From: Candidatus Omnitrophota bacterium
GTDB taxonomy: Bacteria; Omnitrophota; Gorgyraeia; Gygaellales; Profunditerraquicolaceae
Length of the DNA: 10,158 bases
Assembly: GCA_020063525.1 (NCBI GenBank)
Contig: JAGUUJ010000014.1
Location: 1-10,158, forward strand
Reading direction: 5' to 3'
The notes beneath the pieces were generated by a model. It saw only the letters and a list, made by a program, of their open reading frames with translations. It had not been told where the DNA came from and ran no database searches. Position numbers and translations under genes: made by a program. Below are positions 1 through 6,233 of this stretch, in pieces. The stretch's first letter is position 1; every line of letters begins with the position of its first letter.

Positions 1-548
1 GGCCAAAAATTTGTATTAAAGCCACCCAGCTCTTGCATTATGGACTTGCGAATTAAGAAATTACAACTGGGATAATCATCAACTTCTATTTTTCTCTTGG
101 GTAAATATCTATAAATGTATTTGCCGCTAACCAAAGGCGATTGATAAACTAAGCCGCTTGCCTTCTGTTTTAGACTATCATCTTCTGGGGTTATTGCCGG
201 ACCTCCTACAGCTGCTACGTCAGGATTACTAAAATTATCAATTGCATTTTTTAACCAGTCTTTTTTTGGATAGGCATCGTCATCGATAAAAGCAAAGATT
301 TCTCCCTTAGTATAATTCAATGCCATATCACGCTTTCTGGCTGGGCTCACAGGACCAGTTGCGACAACCTTTATAGGGACAGTCCCTTTAGTGCTCAATA
401 TTTTAGCTACGGCGGGGAGAGTCCCTATGTCAGCATCAGGTAAGATAATTATCTCGAATTCAGAATAATCTAACGCAAGGCAATTAGCGACGCATTCTTC
501 TAAATTCTTTTGCCAGGTTTTTACGGCGATAATAATCGATACGGTCAT
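1..548 (-). CDS. Glycosyltransferase family 2, C-terminus missing (runs off left edge)
   Basis: Translating the minus strand from the ATG at 548-546 gives an open frame of 182 residues with no stop before the window edge, so this is the N-terminal part of a longer protein. It is probably a GT-A fold enzyme that transfers a sugar from a nucleotide or lipid donor to a cell-surface glycan. The N-terminus has the usual GT2 beta strand (SIIIAVKTW, residues 4-12), then FEIIILPD (31-38), the metal- and nucleotide-binding acidic motif FIDDD (87-91), DDYPSCNFLIRKS (157-169) and GGF (175-177), all in GT2 order. The start is fixed because this ATG immediately precedes the conserved first strand. It lies inside the preceding gene, giving a 65-bp overlap. 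Residues 41-58 hold two GT(L/V)P segments encoded by palindromic GGGAC repeats and look like extra sequence. Donor and acceptor cannot be told. Confidence 0.88.
   Translation of the reverse strand, partial: MTVSIIIAVKTWQKNLEECVANCLALDYSEFEIIILPDADIGTLPAVAKILSTKGTVPIKVVATGPVSPARKRDMALNYTKGEIFAFIDDDAYPKKDWLKNAIDNFSNPDVAAVGGPAITPEDDSLKQKASGLVYQSPLVSGKYIYRYLPKRKIEVDDYPSCNFLIRKSIMQELGGFNTNFW
375..426 (-). repeat. Pair of GGGAC-type palindromes inside the GT2 gene
   Basis: Positions 375-387 form an exact palindrome around one central base (AGGGAC-a-GTCCCT). Positions 414-426 carry a one-base variant of the same unit (GGGGAGAGTCCCT on the plus strand). The two units are exactly 39 bp, or 13 codons, apart, and both are read in the same phase, as G-T-V-P (residues 55-58) and G-T-L-P (residues 42-45). 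A third copy is at 1294-1304. They look like members of a dispersed short palindrome family tolerated in coding sequence, but family membership is inferred only from copies within this window. Confidence 0.6.
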
Positions 549-1278
549 AGTATCTTAATATGTACATCCGATAAAATATTGTCAAAGTATCCCATCCCGT
601 AGTAATAATTGCCATAGGTCCGATCCGGCCATAAGACCTCTGGGGGTTCAGGATTATGGGCGCCTCAACAATCTTATATCCTAAATGATGCGCGTTTACC
701 AAAACCTCTAAATCAAAGGCAAATTTTTTTACCAGACCCCGGGGTAACACATTCCTTAATACCTCGGTTTTAAATAACTTGAGTCCTGTCTGGGTGTCAT
801 GGCAGGGCAGGTTAAAGAGGATTCTAATCAGTAAATAATATACAAAGCTGATTATCCTGCGCTGCAGAGGATAATTCACCCTAGAATTAGGGTGGAGCTT
901 AGAGCCAATAACTATATCTGCCTTATCTAAGCCCATAATATCAAAGAGGGTCTGAAACTGGATGGGATGTAAATCCATATCTGCGTCTAAAAAGAGCGTA
1001 TAATCTCCGCTGATATAATGCAGGGCTTTTTTAATCGCCCTTCCTTTACCCGTGTTCACAGGATTTCTTTTAACAATAAGCTGGGGGTATTTCCGGGTGA
1101 GGGCATTGGCTTTTTCATAAGTATCATCGGGTGACCCGTCGTCCATCACAATGAGTTCCCAAGGATAACCAAAGCTATTGAAAGCCCGCACTGTCTCCTC
1201 TATACTGGATACAATATGACCCGTTTCATTGTACGCAGGCATAACTATAGAGATTTTTTCTTTTAGGGTCTCCATCAT
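484..1278 (-). CDS. Glycosyltransferase family 2, polyprenyl-phosphate sugar synthase (DPM1-like)
   Basis: This 264-residue GT2 enzyme resembles dolichyl/polyprenyl-phosphate mannose or glucose synthases, which move a sugar from a nucleotide donor to a polyprenyl phosphate at the inner face of the membrane. Visible motifs in order are ISIVMPAYNE (9-18), the nucleotide-binding MDDGSPDDT (45-53), NTGKGRAIKKAL (75-86), the DxD motif LDADMD (97-102), and HDTQTGLKLF (160-169), typical of the DPM1-like group. No long C-terminal membrane region is present, so it is the short soluble or peripheral type. The flippase gene upstream ends in an ATGA overlap with this start; a second ATG directly follows (1275-1273), so the start could be one codon later. 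I see no strong Shine-Dalgarno, which suggests coupling to the flippase. Its last 21 codons overlap the next GT2 gene. The sugar and lipid substrates are not determinable. Confidence 0.9.
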   Translation of the reverse strand: MMETLKEKISIVMPAYNETGHIVSSIEETVRAFNSFGYPWELIVMDDGSPDDTYEKANALTRKYPQLIVKRNPVNTGKGRAIKKALHYISGDYTLFLDADMDLHPIQFQTLFDIMGLDKADIVIGSKLHPNSRVNYPLQRRIISFVYYLLIRILFNLPCHDTQTGLKLFKTEVLRNVLPRGLVKKFAFDLEVLVNAHHLGYKIVEAPIILNPQRSYGRIGPMAIITTGWDTLTIFYRMYILRYYDRIDYYRRKNLAKEFRRMRR

Positions 1279-2540
1279 AATTCATATTCTGCGGGGACAG
1301 TCCCTTTTTTATATACTAATAACAAATGCATAAAAAATAGTAAAATTGAATTTATGCAGAGTATCAATTGTACCTGAACGAGAGTTTTGTGAAATAGTAT
1401 AATTGCTAAAAACTGCAATAATGTAAATAAAATTAAATATTTGATGAAACGCAGGTCTTTTATGGAAAGAAAATAGGTGAGCAAAATAAGTAAAAGCGTA
1501 AAAAAGCTCATTGATATCCCAAATAACCTGCCTAGCATAACGGATTCAGCGAATACCTTTCCGGTAAGAATCTTTAAGACAAAATTAGGAAAGAGATTGT
1601 AAACCAGATTGGCAATAATACACAAACTACAAGCGTATAATAGCGACCTCCTTAAAGTAGAATCAGTATCCATATTCTTGGCTTTTAGTCCTGCAGCCTT
1701 AGGAAACATTACTATGCTTATCGCACCCGGTAAAAACAGAAAGATTTTCCCGAGCATTTGCGCTAAAGAATAAAAACCCGCCTGAAGAGGGCTAAAAAGA
1801 TATTTTACCAATACCATATCAAAGTTTACCAGGGCAATGAAACAAAAAAAACTCAACCCTACCGGAGCAAGATATGAAAGAAAATCTTTAAAATTTATGC
1901 TATCCTCAATTAGTTTAAACGAAAGAAAGTTCTTTAGGGGAAAAAATGAGATGATAATCCCTATTAAGCTAGCAATTAAAAATGCACCCAGGGCTCCTGC
2001 GATATTAAAGCCAAGACTAATAAATATAAATGCAAAGACCAATTTCAATGCTCCGCCTATCACAGATAGTAACGCAAGCCATTTAAATAATTCAAGACCT
2101 TGCAATGCGCCCGTTAAAACCGGAGTAATCCAAGAGGAAGCGAGCAATAAAGCTAAAATATAACCTGCAGAGACAGAAGAAATTTTTAATTTATCCATTA
2201 TATAAAAAGAGAGAAAATAAAAACCAATGAATGTAATAATCGCCAGGGGCAACATCTTTCTGATAAGTTCAGATAATAGAACCTGAATTTTCTTAATCTG
2301 GTTTTGGGCGTTAAACTCCGCAGTATATTTGGCGACTGCTGTCTGCAGGGTTGTTAAAGGCGCACAGATTAACATAAATATTGCGAGCAAAGTGTTAAAT
2401 CCTGCGAAATCAATACCAGACATACGATGGGCAATGAGAAGCTGATAAAGGAGATTAAATACATTAACTAAAGATGTGCCTAAGAAAACAAGAATTATAT
2501 TCTTGCCAAAGGTATCTATTCTTTTTATATGTTTGAGCAT
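1275..2540 (-). CDS. Polysaccharide/oligosaccharide flippase (Wzx/MATE-like, MOP superfamily)
   Basis: The 421-residue protein is almost wholly hydrophobic, with about 12 membrane segments. They begin at roughly residues 15-35 and 48-68, then run through 95-115, 125-145, 155-175 and 180-200, with a second half from about 222 to 410. The stretch 239-281 contains NFDMVLVKYLFSPLQAGFYS, then LGKIFLFLPGAI and MFPKAA. This resembles the central region of Wzx and other polysaccharide-biosynthesis exporters, which flip lipid-linked saccharides across the cytoplasmic membrane. Two GT2 genes follow directly, the expected partners. A weak Shine-Dalgarno (AGGA) lies 4 bases before the ATG, inside a palindrome. 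The hydrophilic tail, residues 411-421, includes G-T-V-P (413-416) encoded by a GGGAC-type palindrome, so the native C-terminus may have been altered by an inserted repeat. The transported glycan is unknown. Confidence 0.87.
   Translation of the reverse strand: MLKHIKRIDTFGKNIILVFLGTSLVNVFNLLYQLLIAHRMSGIDFAGFNTLLAIFMLICAPLTTLQTAVAKYTAEFNAQNQIKKIQVLLSELIRKMLPLAIITFIGFYFLSFYIMDKLKISSVSAGYILALLLASSWITPVLTGALQGLELFKWLALLSVIGGALKLVFAFIFISLGFNIAGALGAFLIASLIGIIISFFPLKNFLSFKLIEDSINFKDFLSYLAPVGLSFFCFIALVNFDMVLVKYLFSPLQAGFYSLAQMLGKIFLFLPGAISIVMFPKAAGLKAKNMDTDSTLRRSLLYACSLCIIANLVYNLFPNFVLKILTGKVFAESVMLGRLFGISMSFFTLLLILLTYFLSIKDLRFIKYLILFTLLQFLAIILFHKTLVQVQLILCINSILLFFMHLLLVYKKGTVPAEYEL
1294..1310 (-). 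repeat. GGGAC-a-GTCCC palindrome with adjacent T/A run, at flippase 3' end
   Basis: Positions 1294-1304 read GGGACAGTCCC on the plus strand, an exact 5-bp inverted repeat around one base, followed by six T at 1305-1310. On the coding strand this is an A run followed by GGGACTGTCCC. It lies 17 bases inside the flippase stop codon and is read as K-K-G-T-V-P. It shares its core with 375-387. The A run precedes the stem on the coding strand, so it is not a rho-independent terminator for these genes. Confidence 0.6.
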
Positions 2541-2544
2541 TGTA

Positions 2545-2563
2545 TCCTAAGATTAATCTAGGA
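2545..2563 (-). promoter_or_regulatory. Near-perfect palindrome covering the flippase ribosome binding site
   Basis: The 29-bp gap between the tyrS stop and the flippase start contains TCCTA (2545-2549) and TAGGA (2559-2563) around an inner GATTAATC palindrome (2551-2558), with one unpaired A. On the transcript the 3' arm, UAGGA, is the only Shine-Dalgarno-like sequence, 4 bases before the flippase ATG. A hairpin would therefore hide it. The loop would be small and the stem AU-rich, so stability is doubtful. Confidence 0.35.
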
Positions 2564-2569
2564 GGTTCA

Positions 2570-3754
2570 TTATTTTCCTTTTATCAATCTTAAAAAACGC
2601 CTCTTACCTACTTTTAGAATTCCTTCCTTATCGACAATTATGTCCTCTTTATCTAATCTCTCTCCATCTAAAGAGACGCCTCCTTGCTGTATTAACCGGC
2701 GCGCTTCATTCTTAGATTCAGTTAAGCCGCTATCCAGGAGTATATCAATTATACTGGATGTTTGTTTTTTCAGTTTATAAACAGGTACGTTTTGCGGCAA
2801 TTCTCTCTTACTAAAAACTTGCTCGAATTCTTGCCTTGCTTCTTTAGCCAAATCTTTGCCGTGGTACTGGCACGTAATATTTTCTGCCAGGTTTAACTTT
2901 GCTTCCTTGGGATGCATTTTCTTTACGGTTTCTAAATCCTCGTCAGTAAGCAGGGTATAATATTTCAGCATCATTTCATCGGATATAGACATTATTTTCC
3001 CGAACGTCTCGTTTGGGTTTTCGTTAATAGCGATGTAATTTCCGTAAGACTTACTCATTTTCTGTATCCCGTCGGTCCCTTCCAGAAGCGGCATAGTGAT
3101 AACTACTTGTTGCGCCTGGCCAAAGTCCTTCTGAATATCCCTACCCACTAAAAGATTAAAGAGCTGGTCTGTGCCGCCTAATTCGATATCCGCCTCTAAT
3201 TTTACTGAATCATAACCCTGCAAAAGCGGATACATAAATTCTAAAAGCGAAATATCTTCATTTTTAGATAATCTCTTTTTAAAATCGCTCCTCGCCAGCA
3301 TCTGGGCAACTGTGGCATGCGTCGTCAGTTTCAATATATCTAATACTGACATTTTATCAAACCATTCGCTGTTAAAGGCTATCTGCATCTTATCCACATC
3401 GAGGAGCTTGGATACCTGACTTTTATAAGTGGTTGCATTCGCCAATACCTCCTCAACGGTCAATTGCTTTCTTGTTTCCTGCCTTCCGCTGGGATCACCT
3501 ATACGGGCGGTAAAATTTCCGATTAAGAAGATAACCTTATGTCCTAAATCCTGAAACTGGCGCAATTTTCTTAAGAGAACAGTATGGCCTAAATGAATAT
3601 CCGGGCTAGTTGGGTCAAATCCAGCCTTTATATTGAGCGGCCTTTTTTGTCTGGCGCTCTCCTGTAGTTTTGTTCTTAATTCATCTTCTGAAATTATCTC
3701 CACGGCACCGCGCTTGATAATTTCCAACTGTTTACTGATATCTGGTCTTTGCAT
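2570..3754 (-). CDS. tyrS: Tyrosyl-tRNA synthetase
   Basis: This cytoplasmic class I aminoacyl-tRNA synthetase charges tRNA-Tyr with tyrosine using ATP. The 394-residue length fits the bacterial TyrRS group with a HLGH-type signature. Motifs in order are the N-terminal AGFDPTSPDIHLGH with the HIGH motif at 54-57, GDPSGR (86-91), the tyrosine pocket YPLLQGYDS (175-183), GGTDQLFNL (193-201) and KMSKS at 232-236. The C-terminal S4-like RNA-binding domain (about 335-394) contains SKNEARRLIQQGGVSLDG. Nothing essential seems missing. The start is supported by GAGGT six bases upstream of the ATG. The gene ends in tandem stops (TAATGA). It follows rpsA after a 74-bp spacer with a tandem repeat; I see no T-box leader there, and the spacer is too short to hold one. 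The KMSKS lysines and S4 domain make this assignment secure. Confidence 0.98.
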   Translation of the reverse strand: MQRPDISKQLEIIKRGAVEIISEDELRTKLQESARQKRPLNIKAGFDPTSPDIHLGHTVLLRKLRQFQDLGHKVIFLIGNFTARIGDPSGRQETRKQLTVEEVLANATTYKSQVSKLLDVDKMQIAFNSEWFDKMSVLDILKLTTHATVAQMLARSDFKKRLSKNEDISLLEFMYPLLQGYDSVKLEADIELGGTDQLFNLLVGRDIQKDFGQAQQVVITMPLLEGTDGIQKMSKSYGNYIAINENPNETFGKIMSISDEMMLKYYTLLTDEDLETVKKMHPKEAKLNLAENITCQYHGKDLAKEARQEFEQVFSKRELPQNVPVYKLKKQTSSIIDILLDSGLTESKNEARRLIQQGGVSLDGERLDKEDIIVDKEGILKVGKRRFLRLIKGK

Positions 3755-3760
3755 CTTATT

Positions 3761-3765
3761 ACCTC
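3761..3765 (-). promoter_or_regulatory. Shine-Dalgarno of tyrS
   Basis: The coding strand reads GAGGT followed by six bases (AATAAG) and then ATG at 3754. Spacing and sequence are good for a bacterial ribosome binding site, and it is the only candidate in the leader. It settles the tyrS start. Confidence 0.75.
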
Positions 3766-3771
3766 ACTCTT

Positions 3772-3830
3772 GGGGACACCCTTCCGATTGGATTCAAAGA
3801 CGTCCCTCGATTGGATTCAAAGACGTCCCT
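3772..3830 (-). repeat. 23-bp tandem repeat (two perfect copies plus a degenerate third end) between rpsA and tyrS
   Basis: Positions 3785-3807 and 3808-3830 are identical 23-bp units made of CGATTGGATTCAAAGA followed by CGTCCCT. Just left of them, 3774-3784 (GGACACCCTTC) resembles the end of the unit, so a decayed third copy is possible. Each unit ends in GACGTCCCT, related to the GGGAC-n-GTCCC palindromes elsewhere in the window. GTCCC on the coding strand at 3776-3772 could pair with GGGAC in either copy. The right end overlaps the rpsA stop codon (TAG, 3831-3829). The array makes up most of the only spacer of its size in the window. Confidence 0.85.
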
Positions 3831-5370
3831 ATATTTTTGCGGTCAGGCCGATCTTTGCCTCTCCTACATCTACCTTAATCACTTTGACTTTTAATTTGTC
3901 TCCTGATTTTAATTGCGTAAGATTATCTTTGTCTATTTCGCTGGTATAAACTAAACCTTCTAAATCCTCATTGAGCTTTACAAATACACCAAAATCATTC
4001 ACACTCACAACTTCTGTTTCTATAACCGTATCCAGTGGATATTTAGCGGCAATTTCCGGCCAGGGATTGGGCTGTAATTGTTTTAATCCTAATGCAATGC
4101 GCCGGTTCTGACTATCTACAGAAAGCACTACCACTTCCACTTTTTGCCCTTTCTTAAATATATCCTGCGGATGAGCTACTCTTCTGGTCCAGGAGATATC
4201 TGAGATATGGATCATCCCTTCTAAACTATTATCCAACTCTACAAATACGCCGTACGCAGTAAAGCCTCTTACCTTTCCCTGAACTTTTGTGCCTGGAGGG
4301 TATTTAGATTCAGCTTCTAACCATGGATTTTGCTCCAGTTGCTTAAGGCTCAAAGATATCTTGCGTGATTCTTTTTCTATACTTAACACCTGAACCTCTA
4401 CCATATCTTGGATAGCAAACATTTCACCGGGATTGTTTACCCTCTTTGTCCAGGATATCTCAGATACGTGAACTAACCCCTCAATTCCTTTTTCTAACTC
4501 TACAAATACACCGTAAGGCAGGATGTTTACAACCTTGCCCTTTACCTTAGAATTCACACTATATTTTGTCTCAATATCCTGCCAGGGATCGGGAAATCTC
4601 TGCTTTAGCCCTAAGGAAACTTTGCCTGATTCCTTATCTAAATTCAAAATAAGTACATCAATCTTGTCTGCCAACGCCACTATCTCAGAAGGATGGCTGA
4701 TTTTAGACCAGGACATATCGGTGATGTATAAAAGACCATCTACACCGCCCAGGTCTACAAATGCCCCAAAATCGGTTATGGCTTTGACTGTGCCCGAGTA
4801 AATCCCTCCTATCTTTAAATCCTGCCATAGTTTTTCTTTTGCCTCTTCTTTCGCTTTTTGCATTGCCTCCCGATGGGATAATATTATGCTGTGCCTCAGG
4901 TTGTTTACCTTAATAATTTTGAATTTAAATATTTTATTAAGGATATTTTTGTCTAAGAGGCCCCTAAAAGCAGAAAGAGATGTGGGCAGGAAACCTTCTA
5001 TTCCCATGACATCGATCAAAAAGCCGCCTTTTACCTTCTTTATTGGCCTGCCCTCTACCAGGACGCCTTCATTAGCGTTCTTAACGATTTTATCCCAGCC
5101 TTGTATGCGTATAGCTTTATCCCGAGAGAGCCCAATCATGCCGGAATCATCTTCTATACAGTCGATAAAAAAATCTAATTCTCGACCAACCTCTAAATCT
5201 CCTTTACTGAATTGGGTGATGGAAACAATCCCTTCGGATTTAAATCCCACATCAACCAGGACCTCTTTTGCTTTGATAGATACGATTTTGCCTTTAATAA
5301 TCTGGCCTTCCTTTAATATTTTTATACTCTGATTATAAAGTTCTTCCATAGCTGATTTTTCCGTCGTCAT
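3829..5370 (-). CDS. rpsA: Ribosomal protein S1, six S1 domains
   Basis: S1 sits on the 30S subunit and helps unfold and recruit mRNA. This copy has 513 residues and six S1 (OB-fold) domains at about 21-84, 101-166, 186-257, 272-343, 358-430 and 445-512, the same number as the 557-residue E. coli protein but shorter. Domains 1 and 2 are divergent, as usual for the ribosome-docking half. Domains 3 to 5 are close to each other, each with a FGAFV/YGVFV strand, a SW(S/T)(K/R) segment and a KxSL(G/S)LKQ end. The start is supported by AAAGGAG eight bases upstream and by an ATGA overlap with ispH; an internal ATG at codon 8 is less likely. The last domain ends almost flush with the stop codon, which lies at the edge of the downstream tandem repeat, so a short native tail may have been lost. 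Placement after plsC and ispH matches a known clostridial arrangement. Confidence 0.96.
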   Translation of the reverse strand: MTTEKSAMEELYNQSIKILKEGQIIKGKIVSIKAKEVLVDVGFKSEGIVSITQFSKGDLEVGRELDFFIDCIEDDSGMIGLSRDKAIRIQGWDKIVKNANEGVLVEGRPIKKVKGGFLIDVMGIEGFLPTSLSAFRGLLDKNILNKIFKFKIIKVNNLRHSIILSHREAMQKAKEEAKEKLWQDLKIGGIYSGTVKAITDFGAFVDLGGVDGLLYITDMSWSKISHPSEIVALADKIDVLILNLDKESGKVSLGLKQRFPDPWQDIETKYSVNSKVKGKVVNILPYGVFVELEKGIEGLVHVSEISWTKRVNNPGEMFAIQDMVEVQVLSIEKESRKISLSLKQLEQNPWLEAESKYPPGTKVQGKVRGFTAYGVFVELDNSLEGMIHISDISWTRRVAHPQDIFKKGQKVEVVVLSVDSQNRRIALGLKQLQPNPWPEIAAKYPLDTVIETEVVSVNDFGVFVKLNEDLEGLVYTSEIDKDNLTQLKSGDKLKVKVIKVDVGEAKIGLTAKI

Positions 5371-6233
5371 TTCAATTTCTCCTTTCGTAAATTTATTATT
5401 TTCTTTACAATTTTCTTAACTAACCATTGCGGCGTAGAAGCACCGCTGATCAATCCAACCTTATTTGCTTTTTTTAATATTTTATTCAGATTAGCTTTTT
5501 CGTTCTCAACAAGATGCGTTCTCTTGTTGATTTTACGGCCGATACACAGTAATCTCTTGGTATTGGCGCTATGACGCGAACCAATAACCAATAAGATATC
5601 TACAGAATCAGCGAGTTTCTTGGCTTCATCCTGTCGGCGTACTGTATCTAAACATACAGTGTTATATACATGCACCTCCTTTATCAAGGGATTTTTCTGC
5701 AAGATTTCACTTACTACTCCAAAAAATATGTCTTTGGTTTGAGTAGTTTGAGAAATTATTCCTATTTTCTTATAGGAAAAAATATCTTCTTTAATATCTT
5801 TTATTTTCTCTATGGTGTATGCGCCGGGCGCTAAATCCAGAAGGGCTCTTACTTCGGGATGTTTGCGGTCACCGACAATAATAACTTCCAGGCCCTGCTT
5901 ATGAAGCAGAACGCAAATCTTCTGCACCAAAGAAACATAAGGGCAGGTAACATCAATAAGTCTTAATCTTTTCTTCTTGGCGGTGTCTAATATATTGCGG
6001 GGGCTGCCGTGGGAGGGTAATATTAAGGTTGATGAACCTTCTAAATTATCTAAGGAATTTACTATGCAAAGGTTCTTTTCTTTAAGTTGCTTAATAACCT
6101 CGGGGTTATGTATAACCGGCCCGAGCGAATAAACCTTACTCTTACTTTGGATGAGTGTTTCCTCTACAATATTTACTGCGCGTCTAACACCTGAGCAAAA
6201 ACCGATATTTTTGGCTAATTTAACACTTAGCAT
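5367..6233 (-). CDS. ispH: 4-hydroxy-3-methylbut-2-enyl diphosphate reductase (IspH/LytB)
   Basis: IspH is the [4Fe-4S] enzyme that performs the last step of the MEP pathway, making isopentenyl and dimethylallyl diphosphate in the cytosol. The length, 288 residues, is normal. The three cluster cysteines are present: C13 in GFCSGVRRAV, C97 in DVTCP and C194 in NTVCLDTVRRQ. Substrate-binding residues expected from the E. coli enzyme are also visible: H42 in VIHN, H75 in SHG, H125 and the proton-relay E127 in KHPEV, the QTTQT segment (162-166), S222 to N224, and S266 near ISGAS. The usual IRSHGV stretch reads LPSHGS here, a conservative oddity beside an intact histidine. It overlaps plsC by 7 bp and rpsA by 4 bp. 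Some Firmicutes fuse IspH to S1, so this adjacency is a familiar association. The product could supply polyprenyl carriers for the downstream glycan genes (inference). Confidence 0.97.
   Translation of the reverse strand: MLSVKLAKNIGFCSGVRRAVNIVEETLIQSKSKVYSLGPVIHNPEVIKQLKEKNLCIVNSLDNLEGSSTLILPSHGSPRNILDTAKKKRLRLIDVTCPYVSLVQKICVLLHKQGLEVIIVGDRKHPEVRALLDLAPGAYTIEKIKDIKEDIFSYKKIGIISQTTQTKDIFFGVVSEILQKNPLIKEVHVYNTVCLDTVRRQDEAKKLADSVDILLVIGSRHSANTKRLLCIGRKINKRTHLVENEKANLNKILKKANKVGLISGASTPQWLVKKIVKKIINLRKEKLK
5379..5385 (-). promoter_or_regulatory. Strong Shine-Dalgarno of rpsA inside the ispH 3' end
   Basis: The coding strand reads AAAGGAG, then eight bases, then the rpsA ATG at 5370. It is embedded in the last codons of ispH. 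It is the best ribosome binding site I see in the window, as expected for an abundant ribosomal protein, and it fixes the start over the internal ATG at codon 8. Confidence 0.8.

Noticed and set aside
1294..1310. Rho-independent terminator formed by the GGGAC palindrome and T run
   Set aside because: The T run is on the plus strand. All genes here are transcribed from the minus strand, where it becomes an A run before the stem, so orientation is wrong, and the stem is only 5 bp.
1837..2163. Plus-strand open frame of 108 codons opposite the flippase
   Set aside because: It is antisense to a membrane protein gene with clear family similarity. Its translation is low-complexity, rich in Asn, Lys and Pro, with no recognisable motif.
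3755..3828. T-box or other riboswitch upstream of tyrS
   Set aside because: The spacer is only 74 bp and mostly tandem repeat. No T-box consensus or extended stem structure is visible.
3633..3949. Two overlapping plus-strand open frames across the rpsA-tyrS spacer
   Set aside because: They run antisense through the tandem repeat and into both flanking genes. The repeated peptide they contain comes only from the 23-bp duplication.
4120..4760. Repeated DNA words in rpsA (for example around GATATCTC and CCAGGATATC)
   Set aside because: They come from homologous S1 domains with similar codons and are not a separate repeat element.
4523..5332. Two plus-strand open frames opposite rpsA
   Set aside because: Both are shadows of the S1 coding frame, rich in Ser, Pro and Thr from antisense reading, with no motif and no plausible ribosome binding context.
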